From Centrapalus pauciflorus (taxonomy: Eukaryota > Streptophyta > Magnoliopsida > Asterales > Asteraceae): a stretch of 64,000 nucleotides of DNA. Position 1 is the first letter of the stretch. Every line of letters begins with the position of its first letter. The DNA is taken from contig JAANYP010005932.1 of the NCBI GenBank assembly GCA_020465985.1, positions 186,001 to 250,000 on the forward strand, given 5' to 3'. This document shows, piece after piece, positions 36,461 to 50,300 of this stretch. Below the pieces are notes generated by a model. That model saw only the letters and a list, made by a program, of their open reading frames with translations, was not told where the DNA came from and did not search any database. A program made the position numbers and the translations under genes.

Positions 36461-38737
36461 TTAGAGGGTCTTATCTAGCACATAAACATGGTCGGGTTTA
36501 TGTGCATCAACAAAGCCTTGTGGTTGTTCAACATACACCTCCTCGTTAAGTTCACCGTTTAGGAAGGCAGTCTTGACGTCCATTTGGTACACTTTGAAAT
36601 CTTTGTGTGCCGCGTACGCCAAGAAGATTCTGATTGCTTTGATCTGTACAACTGGAGCGAAGGTCTCGTCATAATCTATCCCTTCTTGTTGTCGGTAGCC
36701 TTTGGCAACAAGTCTTGCTTTATTCCTTATCACAATGCCGTTTTCATCTCGTTTGTTCTTAGAGATCCACTTCGTTCCGATGACTGTACGGTCTTTTGGC
36801 TTGGGAACTAACCACCATACTCGTAGCTTTTCAAACTGGTTGAGTTCCTCTTGCATTGCAACTATCCAATCTGGATCTGTCAGGGCTTCATCCACACGAG
36901 CGGGCTCTATCATACTCAAGAATGATGCGAAAAGGCATTCATTAGCAGATGCCCTACGAGTTTGGACTCCTGTTGATACGTCACCAATGATTTGCTCTGT
37001 TGGGTGACTTCGGGTCCATTTGATCTCGTGTGGAAGGGGTGCTCGGGATGGAACCTCTGTGGTTAATGTGGGGATGGATGAGGATTCATGGTCAATGGTT
37101 TCAAATGAAGGTACCACTGGTTCAGGTTTGATTCCCGAGTGTTCTGGTGAAGGAAGAATTGTTGGGATTATATGTGAGGGTATTATAGGAGTAGATTCAA
37201 CTGCGGATGTGTCGGTGGATGATGTGGATGGATGAGGGTATGTTGATGAAGATGGAGCGGAGAAACATTGCGGCGCAGTTGAACTAGAAGGATCACCTAC
37301 ATTATTGACAACATTGGACACACTAGCGTTAGGACCAAAAAATTCAACATAAAAAGGATCAAATAAATTAACCAAATCAGAAGAAGTAAAAGAAATGGGG
37401 TTATTTGAAGAGTCTCCAGGCATTTGAGTAATGCGTGGTCCTGATTGATCAACTTCGGGTGCCAGTTCAGCCAACTCATCAAATGTGACGTGCACACTTT
37501 CATTGACTGTTCTGGTTCGGGTATTGAACGCGCCATATACCTTCGAGTTGGATGAGTATCCAATGAAGATCGCTTCATCCGCTTTTTCGTTAAATTTCTC
37601 GAGGTTGTCTTTGTCATTCAGCACATAGCACCTGCAACCAAATACACGTAAGTACTTGATGAATGGTACTTTATTCAAAAAGAGTTGGTAAGGAGTTTTG
37701 TTAAAGCGCTTATGGATGATGGAGCGATTTTGTGTATAGCATGCTGTTGATACGGCTTCGGCCCACAAGAACGGAGGTAGCTTTGAGTATGTGAGCATTG
37801 TACGAGCGGCTTCTACTAGCGTACGGTTACGCCTTTCCACGATCCCATTTTGTTGAGGTGTTCGAGCAGCAGAGTATTGATGCTGAATCCCTTTGGATCG
37901 AAGGAAGCCCTCCACTACTGAGTTCTTGAACTCCGTGCCGTTATCTGATCTGATTGATTGTACTGACAGCTGCTGTTGGGTCTCGACACTCTTGATAAAA
38001 TCAATGATTTCTTGAGCTGTCTCGTCCTTGGAACGCAAGAACCTGACCCAGGTGTATCGAGAATAATCATCAACGATAACCAACACATATCGTTTTCCAT
38101 TTATGCTTTGAGTTCTCATCGGTCCGCATAAATCCATATGAAGTAACTCCAATACTCTTTTTGTTGATGGTTCGGGCTTTGATTTGTGAGATGATCGTTT
38201 CATTTTTCCTTTCTCACATGCTCCGCACAGATGGTCCTTTTCGTAGTGCAACTCAGGAAGTCCTTTGACCAATTGCTTCGCAGCCAGCTTGTTGATATTA
38301 TCAAAATTCAAATGGGATAATCTTCGATGCCACAACCAAGAGTCTTTTGAAGAGGCTTTTGATAGTAGGCAAATGTTATCCTTCACTACAAGCTTAGCTA
38401 CGTCAATGGTGTAAAGGTTAGATTTTCGGGAACCAGTTAAGATTTCTTTTCCATCCATGCTCTTAACACTGCAGTCTTTAGCCCTAAACGTTACTTCTAG
38501 TCCTTTGTCGCAGAGCTGTCCTATGCTAAAAAGATTATGAGATAACCCATCAACATAGTCAACGTCCTTGATGACCAGATTATTTAGAACTAAATCCCCG
38601 TATCCTTTTATGTGAGCCTGATGGTTGTTCCCGAATTTCACAGTTCCGCAATACTGTTCAACAACGTTGGACAGCAATTCTCTTCTTCCAGTCATGTGCT
38701 TGGAGCAACCCGAATCCATATACCAAATGGACTTAGC
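36461..38737 (-). pseudogene. Copia protease, integrase and first half of reverse transcriptase
   Basis: From the presumed splice acceptor the order is: protease (WYMDSGCSKHMTG; Asp is in DSG), GAG-pre-integrase zinc region (LWHRRLSHLNF, CGACEKGK), integrase core (LLHMDLCGPMRT, VIVDDYSRYTW, SDNGTEF, GIVERRNRTL), and a P/S/T-rich linker. RT motifs follow (NQFEKLRVWWLVP, GTKWISKNK, NKARLVAKGYRQQEGIDY, TFAPVV, QMDVKTAFLNGEL, VYVEQPQGF). The frame ends at TAA (36461-36463) right after VLDKTL, but coding similarity carries on in the same frame, so this is one nonsense change. IN precedes RT, the copia order. Confidence 0.95.
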
Positions 38738-39016
38738 CTGAAAAACACATAAATTCATATAATGAAAAACTATATGCATTCAAACACATCCATTTTTAAT
38801 TCACAATCAAACCGTGTTCTGAACCGAGATGTTCAGAAAACATGATGAGTTAAGACCGGGTCCTGGGCTGTGTGCACAGAAGCCAAACGTGTCGGTTTAA
38901 GCACAACCGACAAGCAAAAGAACGGGTCCTAGTCTAAGGTAACTAGAAGCCATTTCTTTGAAGCACGGGTCTTGATCAGAAGTAACCAAGAACCATCTGC
39001 ATTAAGATCACACAAC
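38738..39016 (-). other. Candidate 279-nt intron between gag and protease
   Basis: The upstream exon ends LRWVPK (AAG) and the next bases are GTTGTGTGA. The downstream exon starts after TTATGTGTTTTTCAG with GCTAAGTCC (AKSIWYMDSG). The intron is phase 0, a multiple of three in length, and contains several stops in all frames. Removing it would directly fuse the end of gag (WVPK) to protease, the usual junction in these polyproteins. The acceptor is strong and the donor (AAG|GTTGTG) is weak. Confidence 0.55.
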
Positions 39017-40334
39017 CTTGGGTACCCACCTCAATATGGGTCCCTTTTTGTTAGGGTTTCCAGATTTATATGGCACGTGTACAGTTTTAGAATCCCAATT
39101 AGCACTTGTGTGTGGTCCGAATGCACAACCCTTTGGAATCCATTGAAGATTGGATTTATTGGGTTTTGGAACCTTAGGCGCTGAAATTGCCTTCGGTTTT
39201 TGTCTTTTTGAGACCTTTTTGACCGTTGCTTTGGTTTTGGGCCTTGGCAACGGACAATTCTCAACTTTGTTTGTGGCCGATGATGCACTATTTTTGGTTT
39301 TCTTTTTCCGAATACGTTTTACAGGATAAGGCACGAAAGCATTCATTTCAGGAACCTGTCGTCTATATTTAGTTGGACATAGATTAAACAAATCACTGAA
39401 AGAGTACTTTAACGGAATAACAGAATTCAGTTCAACATTACAGACATTGTCACACACATTGTTACACAAATTGTCTTTAGAGATTACAGACATCCTATCT
39501 CTAGTAACAAATTCACTTGGCATTAAAGCCTTCTTCACAAAAAAAACTTGTAAAATCCTGCATGGTGGTTTTTGGGACTCTACTTACATGATCTGTAGGA
39601 ACAAAACGATTAGAGTCAGTAAGCATGGAAGATTTAGACTTAACAGACTTTTCTTTTTGGTGGTGAGTGGGTTTCTTAAAAAACTTGGATTTAATCTGAG
39701 TCTTTTGAGGAACCTCATTTTTGAAAACTTTTGAGCACTCACCTTCGACAATGAAAGAAGAAGTTTCAGCTTTAGCCTTACCTTTATCTGATGACACACA
39801 TGGAATTTTTATGGAATGAGAAAGTGTTCGTTCTTTTGAAAGATCTTTCAATTGTTGTGAAACCATTTCAAAATTTTCTCTGTAGACAGTGACTTCCACA
39901 GTTTGTTGAAAAGATTGATTTACCAATTCTTCTTCTCTCTTAAGAAGAGAATCTTGAAGATCAAGTGCTTTCTCTTGAGACGACTTTAATTCCTTTTCTA
40001 AAACAATGATTTGTTGTTGAAGAACTTTTGCAGGAATATAAAGTTGAGGAGTTGATTTTACAGTTTCAGTTTTCAATTCAGCTTCTGAATAAGTTGACGA
40101 GAGATCTTCCTCTAAAGTGGGTACTCTAGAAGAATAACTCTCGTTAAGTTCTTCATATTGAAAAGAAATTTCTTTATCTTTACGCGCAACACGTTTCTCA
40201 TTTTCTTGGTTTAAAACTTCTTTTGATGACTCAAAAAAGAAAGATTTAAGACCGGCTCCCATATAATTCATGTCATAAAATACAGGTAAAACATTTTGTG
40301 CTTTTTCCAAATATTTAGGATTTTTAAAACCAAT
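39008..40334 (-). pseudogene. C-terminal gag / gag-pro linker region
   Basis: It continues in frame after the TGA at 40335: IGFKNPKY, EKAQNVLPVFYDMNYMG, then glutamate/lysine-rich coiled-coil sequence (LQQQIIVLEKELKSSQEKAL) to 39513. A run of eight T on the minus strand (39539-39546) has one base too many; the frame then shifts to VKKALMPSEFV and runs through K-rich sequence (KRIRKKKTKN, KKVSKRQKPK) to KGPILRWVPK. Such basic linkers between gag and protease are usual in long plant copia elements. No enzymatic role. Confidence 0.8.
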
Positions 40335-41672
40335 TCATTGTTTAGAATGGTAAAACCTAGTTTCTTTGGGCTGATTTAAATAGATAGTTTGTTCTGTTTG
40401 ACCCCTTTTCAAAAATGCATCGTCAAGGGTCTTTATTCTTGAGTACAAACTTATCCTTTCTTCTTCAATCATTTTGTATTTTTCTAAACTGTCTATATTT
40501 TCCATATTTACCGCATCTAATTGTTTTGTAAGAACATAAATTTCTTCTTTTAAAGAGAGTTTATCTTTTGAAAGCGTTTCCATGCAAGATTCAAGGTATA
40601 TATTCCTATCCTGAACATCTACTTTCTCTATTAACATCAGTTTTATAACATTATGATTAGTTAACCACTTTGAATGATATAATTCAGATGATTCTTTCAA
40701 AAGATGAGCTTGATGTTCAGCCTGTACACACCTTGCAGTTTCAGCATTTAATCTATCTTGTAGATCAAGTATTTGTGTGTGCAGTGTACATTCATTATCT
40801 ACAAATAATTTATTTACATGTGCAGGAATGTAATAGGAATATACCTCATTGGACTCAGAACCGGATGTGGAGCATTCGGGATCGTTGGTTGTAGCCATCA
40901 GACATGCTGGTGGATTTTTTATTGTCTCCCCCTCAGCAGCATGATCTGAATTGTCAGCAGTGATATCAGCACATGTCTCCAACCCCATACGATCGACCAT
41001 GTAGCAATTCTTGCCCTTGTCATCCTCGTCTTCAGAATCTTCAGCATCCCAGTAGTCTTCCTGGGCGACGAGGGCTAATGCATCCGTTCGCTTCTTTGCT
41101 GCCTCGAGCTTTCTCTCGTAGTACGCGACGTCTCTGTCGAAGTTGTTCTTGCATTCCCTAGCAAAGTGGCCCGGTTTGCCACATTTGTAGCAGAGACGTT
41201 CATCCGCAGCTTTTGGCTCATCAGCTCTTGGCCTGTCCTCTCTTCTTTCCGCCGGCCTCTTGTCGGCCCGGCGATGCTCGCGGCTGTCATCGCGCCTCCT
41301 TTCCCGTCTTTCGGGCTCTCTTCGCTCTTCCCTGCGGTCATCTCGACGATCATCCCTTCGATCGTCCCGCCTTTCATCCCTGCGATCATCACGCCTATCA
41401 TCTCGCCTTTCATAATGGCGATCATCTTGATAGTCGCGTCTATCGTCATATCGACGATCATTCCTGTCATCCCTTCGGTAGTCATCCCTGCGATAGTCAT
41501 CGCGGCGGTCATCCCTCCTTTCATCTGAGTACCTCCGTGGACCGGTGTCATAACGGAGTTGGTTGTTAGTCTTGTTGGAGAACCGTCGCTGTTGGAGACG
41601 GTTAGTCCACAAGGCTATCTGTTCTTGTATCGAGGCTTCCTCCTCATCATGGACCTCACGCGGAGGAGAAGC
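40335..41672 (-). pseudogene. Copia gag: RD-repeat domain, zinc knuckle and coiled coil
   Basis: It is in frame with the capsid part upstream after a TAA at 41673. It begins with LWTNRLQQRRFSNK, then about 90 residues of tandem R/D units (RRDDRRDDYRRDD type), then the CCHC knuckle CYKCGKPGHFARECKN. An acidic stretch (YWDAEDSEDEDD) and a long coiled coil (LQDRLNAETARCVQAEHQAH, KEEIYVLTKQLDAVN) follow. It ends at TGA 40335-40337, but similarity continues in the same frame. The knuckle binds RNA; the RD repeat probably adds RNA affinity or phase behaviour (inference). The complementary strand is also open here, as expected for a simple repeat. Confidence 0.9.
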
Positions 41673-42494
41673 TTACCTGTACTGAGAAGATGAAGAACCA
41701 GGAGCAAAAGATGGTGTCGGAATCTGCGTGTTAGTGATCAAGGCTAGAGAATCATTCGGTTTCAACCCTGTGTTGGCTGATAGCAGCAGAGAGGCCAATT
41801 GATTTGCCATCAGCTTCTGTTGATCTACATCCCCTTGATACTTTTTCAGCTCCTTGAAGACGACATTAATGGAGACCTCAGGAATGTTCAGGACTCTTTT
41901 TGTTGCCCGACATGCAAGCTGCCACTCGGGGGCTAAGGCGGCAAAGAATTGGATGTGGATATCATCCCGATCCTTCTTGATGTGCAGTTTGTTTAACTCG
42001 TTAAGGACTGCACAGAACCTAGTGAATGTGGCCTGCAGAGATTCCCCGTCTTTGGCGCGGAATTCCGTAAACTTTGCCTTTGCCTCCTCGATTTTGGCAC
42101 GATCATCGAGATCTGCCCCCAGCATTTGGACTTCCAGCTCGTCCCACATTTCTTTTGCAGACATTTTACTGTCTACACCGACCAAAATATCAGTGGGGAG
42201 GGCTTGATAAATCAGATATTCTGCCCTCTTATCAGCGTGCTGTCGGTCCCTCTCGGCGTCATTTGCCGGCTCTCTTTCAACCTTTGAGGCTTGAACAGGG
42301 GGGTCAGCCTCAGGTCTGGCGGCTATCTCTCGATAGTGGATAACGGGTCCTTCGGATATAGATTGAAGCATCAAGTTCCCGAGAGGTTACATTCCAACGA
42401 ACTTAAGGAACCGGGATTTCCATTGTTCGTACTCATCGGGATAGAGAACGGGTGGTCTGTTCTCAGATCCGAGTACTAGAGCTTCGCGAGACAT
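41673..42494 (-). pseudogene. Copia gag, capsid-like N-terminal part
   Basis: The ATG at 42494 gives MSREALVLGSENRPPVLYPD and EYEQWKSRFLKFV, a typical copia gag start. A TAA at 42387-42389 interrupts it; the frame goes on with LQSISEGPVIHYREI, YLIYQALPTDIL, KEMWDELEVQML, FTRFCAVLNELNKL and NQLASLLLSANTGL. It is interrupted again by TAA at 41673-41675. That second stop lies inside a perfect donor motif ACAG|GTAAGC, so it may mark alternative splicing rather than decay. This part forms the particle shell. Confidence 0.9.
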
Positions 42495-42507
42495 TATGAT
42501 TATGGGT

Positions 42508-43140
42508 GCTGATTAAGAATATGAAGATCTTAGAGGTGGAAACTGAACACGGATGGGTTGGACTGAAAACAGAAGGTTCTGAATTTGGATGGTGTGAACA
42601 GTGTTTCGGATGAAGGAACCGAATTCGGATTGGGTGAATTCGGATGAACAGTGTTTCGGATGAGGGAACCGAATTCTGATTGGGTGAATTCGGATGGATT
42701 GCTTTCGGATGGGTGATTTCGGATGGTGAACAGTAATTCGGATGGCTATGGTTCGGATGAGGTTCAAGTTCGGAAGTGGGCCTAATTCGGATGAACAGTA
42801 CTACGGTTGGGGACCACGTTCGGTTGACCTAATTTCGGATGGACCTAATGGACCGAATTCGGATGAACAGTGGGAGGACCGAATTCGGATGGACCGAAAT
42901 GGGTGAGGTCCGAAATTGGAAAAATTTAAGTACAAGTCCCAACAGTGAAAAATGGAAAGCCTGACCTGAACTTCGGATGGTCCGAAGTTCGGATGGGACC
43001 GAAGTGTGGTCCGAAATTCACCTAAGTATGGTCCGAATTGGACCGAAATGAGGTCCGAATTAGGATGATGTGAGATCCGAAATTGGTGCCTAGATGGTCC
43101 GAAATGCTACAGTAGTAATCCGAAATACAGCAGGTTTTTT
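42508..43140 (-). repeat. Leader of the copia element with TTCGGATG / CCGAATTCGG repeats
   Basis: Between PBS and gag ATG, the + strand shows three exact CCGAATTCGG and many TTCGGATG, GGTCCGAA and GATGAACAGTG variants (about 42550-43090). This is the same family as the array at 33720-34225. An acceptor-like TTCTTAATCAG lies 14 bases before the gag ATG (AG at 42510-42509) and a weak donor CCG|GTTAGA lies at 43460, so this leader too may be spliced. 43141-43530 is AT-rich leader without features. Confidence 0.75.
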
Positions 43141-43532
43141 ACGATTTCTAAGGCAGAATGAGCAGAATTCGATTTTTATCAGTTTTAAAGCCTAAAAACA
43201 GTTCTAAATGATTTATAAACTATTTTAAACACTTTTGGTGATTTAAAATAACCTAAAAAACACTTAAAAACAGCATGAACACGTGAAAAAACCCACTTAA
43301 ACAACCCATATTTTCAAAGTTAAAAATGGTCGATTCTTGATGATTTTAACAAAGATATGGAACTAAATGAGCTTAAAATCAGTAGAGAATGATAATTTGA
43401 TGTTTATAGGACCATTATAACACAAGAAACACGAAAAACAAGGAAAAAGGAAGATCTAACCGGTTGAAATGGAAGAACACGAAGAACACATTCAAAACCC
43501 AGCCGAAAAAATCAGTTGAAATCCACCCCTCT

Positions 43533-43546
43533 GAGCTCTGATACCA
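43533..43546 (-). other. Primer binding site for initiator tRNA-Met
   Basis: The minus strand reads TGGTATCAGAGCTC two bases after the end of the 5' LTR (ACA-AT-TGGTATC). Confidence 0.95.
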
Positions 43547-43548
43547 AT

Positions 43549-43892
43549 TGTAATTTTGTATTCCCGTATATTTTCAACACCTCAATGATATTCTTATCAA
43601 ACACATGAAGAATCAAGCTCAATAAATGTGTAATGATAAAGAAGAAGACAATATGAATGTTGAGAGAACAATGGAACAGTGGCGGCTGTAGTATATTCAA
43701 ATGTCAACCGTGTTAATGAAAAGTAACCCTAGGAGCCTTTTCTAGGCTCCTTTAATTAACTTACACAACATGGCAACTTTGGCCCCTAGACTATTACTTA
43801 AACATAAATTACATAGAAATTAAATACAAGACAAGATACAATGATAATAAATATTACAAACAACTCCTAGGATTGAAATAATAAATCTAACA
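43549..43892 (-). repeat. 5' LTR of the 14.3-kb copia element
   Basis: 344 bp, matching the 3' LTR. It starts TGTTAGATTTATTATTTC (at 43892) and ends CGGGAATACAAAATTACA. The AGGAGCC/GGCTCCT stem-loop is at 43731-43751. Confidence 0.95.
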
Positions 43893-44719
43893 ACATAATT
43901 GAAGTTTTTGTTTCTTACATTGATATTTCATATTTGAAGTTAATAAAAATTCAAAGAAACATTTTTTTTGCAAACACGTATTATCTGTTTCTAATAATAC
44001 AATATAATAATATTTTTTTATTTAATATCAAACAACTAAATATTTTTTTTATCTTTAATTTAACTAACTTTCAAATTTTTTTATTTTAATTATATATAAA
44101 TTTTATAATAATTTATTAAAATATAAAAAATATGTATTTTCTAAATCAACCCATGTAATACATGGGTTGATTAACCTATATATTATAATAAAACAAAACA
44201 ATTCATGTCATATGTCACTTCTACAATACAAGAAAATTGTATTTTTCCACCACTTTTTCCAAATTTAACAACTTAACTTAATTACATTAAATTTTGACTT
44301 TATTTTTTTTCATTAATTAATTAGTAATTTAGATTTTGTAACATTTAAAATTAATGTTTACCTAAAATAAATATCTATCATTATTATACATAATAATCAT
44401 AATTAGATCAAAATGTAAAAATTTGAATTAGTTGTGGAAATTATTATTATTATTATTATTTTTATGTGTAATAAAGGATAACATCAAATGTCACGTGCCA
44501 CCTCTACGTTCACCAAAAAGATAATTACAACTTATAAAAAATAAAAGATAAATACAATTTAATATTTTTAAAATATAAATATACTCTATTTTTTAATTTG
44601 TAAATAATAAAAAAATAAACACAATTATTATTTTTGTATGTTTTTATTTTTACTCATATAATTTTTATATAAAGAAATTTAATTAAAAATATCCACGTAA
44701 TACGTGGGTTATAAACTAG
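43893..44719 (+). mobile_element. Helitron-like DNA with two 3' hairpin termini
   Basis: A perfect 25-nt palindrome (44146-44170, arms TCAACCCATGTA and TACATGGGTTGA) is followed by TTAACCTAT, a likely decayed 3' end. A second unit starts about 44175 (CTATATATTATAATAAAAC). It ends with the hairpin CCACGTAATACGTGG and GTTATAAACTAG|T (CTAG 44716-44719). Both are on the + strand and look like end-to-end insertions. Gene-free. Confidence 0.55.
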
Positions 44720-47208
<2,489 letters not shown>

Positions 47209-47209
47209 T

Positions 47210-47303
<94 letters not shown>
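47209..47303. repeat. (AC)n-(AT)n microsatellite
   Basis: About 47 bp of AC (with one CAAACA interruption) followed by AT. Confidence 0.97.
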
Positions 47304-47306
<3 letters not shown>

Positions 47307-47437
47307 TAAAAAACTGTGAAGTATTTAAATGTAAAAAACTGTGAGATAATATATGCAGTAAAATAATAATTTATAAAACCTGAAATATTTGCAGCTGAAA
47401 TATTGGATAATATCAAAGCAAAAAAAAAATGAAGCCT

Positions 47438-47439
<2 letters not shown>

Positions 47440-47510
<71 letters not shown>
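47440..47510. repeat. (AT)n microsatellite
   Basis: About 70 bp of AT, set in DNA related to the 45-kb tandem duplication. Confidence 0.97.
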
Positions 47511-47513
<3 letters not shown>

Positions 47514-49571
47514 TAATTTAAAACAGAAAAAGAAGTAATATATGCAGTAAAAAATAAAGGTTCAAACCTGGAAATAGAAAAAGCAGAAAAAAAGATTGAA
47601 ACCTGAAAAAAAGACATATATGATCATCAATTAAATGCAACTAATTGGGAGATAATATATGAAATAAAAAACTAAACACGAGTATATGCAGTAAAAAATA
47701 AAGTTTCAAACTGGGAATATCAAAATAAAAAAAAAAACTGGAAAAAGAAAAAAACAGACAATGCATAAATAATGGGATAACATTATTTCCAACACGTGTT
47801 TAAAATTGATATTTAAAGAAAATTCTGCATAACAAACATTTTTGAATTAATGGCGATAATACTTGACAAATTCCAGCACTGTGTTTATAAAGATAACGCG
47901 TGACGCGATATTTTCAAAAATGAAGCCTATAACCAAAATATCAACAAAATACTGCTGCAGTAGCTGTGTATCAAAAATCCAGAAAAATTAGGGAGAAGTA
48001 ACACCCTTACAATTTTTATAACTACCAGCTTTATCATTACCAGCCTTGACTAATTCAAGGCAAAACTATCACTTTTAAGCTACTTATATGCATGTAGCAA
48101 TAATAATAAAAAGATTTATAAATAGCTCATCTCCTTGCTTTTGCTCATTACCGTTTTCATATTTTCCGGTCAAAAATCAGGTGGCAAGCTGCTAATTTGT
48201 GAAGATGCAATGAAAGACTGCTTCAATGAGTTCAACCTGCAGTGAACAAAACAAGGTATGAAAATCTTAATTAGTTGTTATAATAATTACTTAATTCGTA
48301 CATAAAATTCAACATGCATTTATTTAACTTTCATTCTATTGTGTATATATGACTAAAGTCAACCAAAATGATGCATCATTTAATTATTTTCTTGATTACA
48401 ATAGGTGAAACGATGTTATGAAGGAAACAGATGTACTTATCTCAAACTTATTGCCTATTTATGTAACTACAAAAATATTTTACAAGCACTTTTAGTAAAA
48501 ATGATTAAAAATACAAGGTTTGTATTTTTTTGTTTTTCAAATTTTGAAACATATACAATTTAAGACTAAATTATAATTCATTATTATTGTCACAACTTCA
48601 AATTTATGGACTTTACTACATCTACCCTTTTACTAATTTCAAAATCTGAACATATACAACTTCAGACTTCATTTTGTTTCACCATTACAATTCTGAATTT
48701 TGGATTTTATCACATCTATAACAAAAAAGATACTTTCAAAAATACCTATTGTATTTACACGACCACGTGTATATAAATGATCATTTTAAAATATCATGAC
48801 TCACTTATATTCTGTACTGATTAATTGGTATGCCATACATTTAGCAGGAAAATGCAGAAGCAACAAGATTGGTCGAGTGAAAGAGAGGATACTCAGTTTC
48901 AAAAGGCAAGCACACAAAAGTATTCATGAAATTTCCTTCTTTCATACAAGTTGTAGTTTGGTTTCTTACTTATTAGGTATATTGTTCATAATGTGGGTTC
49001 ATGTGTGCTACTTCAAAAGTTTTGTTAGGTCTTTTAGCTTACAGCTTATGAACTTATTCAAGTAATTGGTATGCTATATGAATACTGAAAAGATACTGCA
49101 ACAACAAAAAATAAGCATCATGAAATTACAATAAAATGCACATAAATGACAATCAAGGTCTCAAATAAACAATGAAATGCAAATAAATGACAATAAAAAA
49201 AGGTACACTTACCGAGTACCATGAGTCCACGTGGTGTACTGCAATACTGCTAGGCCTTGGGGGATTATTTCCAAAAAAATAGAAGAAGAAGAAGCAATTA
49301 AATGTCATATTGAATAGTTGCAACCTATGCTAAATACAATTTGATTAAAAAAATTATACTCCAATTTGTTTATAAGAGATTTCCTGCAGTATGAAGACAC
49401 TACTTTTGTAGATTGTAGAATATGTTAATTTACCCACATTTTAAACAATTAACAAATTTAAAATAATTTACCTACATATTATTTAACTGACCAGATTGTC
49501 ATCAAAATCATAGCCCATACATTTTTAGATTTGTAAATGTAATATGATATATAATTATATATTATTAGATA
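47511..49571. other. No recognisable gene
   Basis: AT-rich. The + strand at 48160-48240 reads KSGGKLLICEDAMKDCFNEF before a stop and a GGTATG donor-like site; I do not recognise it. 48541-48720 holds a short repeat of CAAATTTTGAAACATATACAA-like lines (three variants). Nothing else can be supported. Confidence 0.35.
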
Positions 49572-50273
49572 GAAAAATGTCTCTAAATGAATCTTTGAAA
49601 TGATTTTAAAGCTTATTATAACTAATTAACTTTCAGATTTCAATGGTGTGTAATTGTGTTCAAATAAACTCAAGATAATGACAATCAATCCTGAAATGAC
49701 TTGGTTCCTGATCTGTACGCTTCTCAGTTCAGTTGTTAATTCAACAGACCCATGGAAAGTCTTACCGATATAACATGTGTTCATAAAGCATTTATATACC
49801 AATCATCATTTCAACGCTGCTATATCATTCATGTTTAAAACGTGATGTACTTTTATGTTTTCTTCGTAATTTATCCCCTTCTCATGTGTATTTTACAACA
49901 CCTCGAAAATCAGAAACCCATACATAAAACACAGATCTAGAAATTAACAAATGAATTTAAACAAATTATCTTAAAACAAACTCAAGGTATCTAGATGATT
50001 TGTTGTAAGTACTACATATGAGAAATCTGAAGCAAATCATCAACAATAAAAACGAGATAAAGATAATACCTGATATTAGGGTTTCGGGCGGCGGTGACGA
50101 TTCTGGTTCTAGTGGAGGCGCTGCACCAGGGACAGCCGCAGCGGCAGTGGTTGTGTGGTGGTGGCAGCCGAGAGAGAGAATCACAGGGTTTGGTTGCGGT
50201 AGCCGAGTAGGAGAGATGAGCGTGAGTGTCGAGAGATGAGTACGTGAGGTGAATGTCGAGGGAGAGAGGCGGA
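49572..50273. repeat. 702-bp direct duplication, copy A
   Basis: It is identical in length to 53325-54026, without gaps, and differs at about 11 positions by hand count. It contains, on the minus strand, a 5'-UTR-like exon (ending CGAAACCCTAATATCAG) and the start of an intron (GTATTATC). Confidence 0.95.
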
Positions 50274-50300
50274 GCTGTGAGGATCAGAGTGGTGGTCAGG

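Larger units (their letters stand above)
29546..43892 (-). mobile_element. Complete 14.3-kb Ty1/copia element with an extra 3' ORF (SIRE-like layout)
   Basis: In transcription order it has the 5' LTR (43549-43892), PBS, a leader with palindromic repeats, gag, PR, IN, RT, RNase H, an internal PPT/promoter, an intron with the same palindromes, a long extra ORF, the PPT and the 3' LTR (29546-29889). The two 344-bp LTRs differ by about 13 substitutions and 2 one-base indels by hand count (about 96%). At a commonly used plant rate of 1.3e-8 this implies an age of the order of 1.5 million years. The flanking 5-mers GAAAG and ACATA do not form a target duplication. The gene order IN-RT is copia; an extra ORF after pol is the SIRE/Maximus plan. 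Several stops and frameshifts inactivate it. Confidence 0.95.

Noticed and set aside
41075..41569. Long antisense and alternative-frame ORFs over the gag RD repeat.
   Set aside because: A simple DNA repeat without stops opens all frames; only the frame with the CCHC knuckle and gag context is real.
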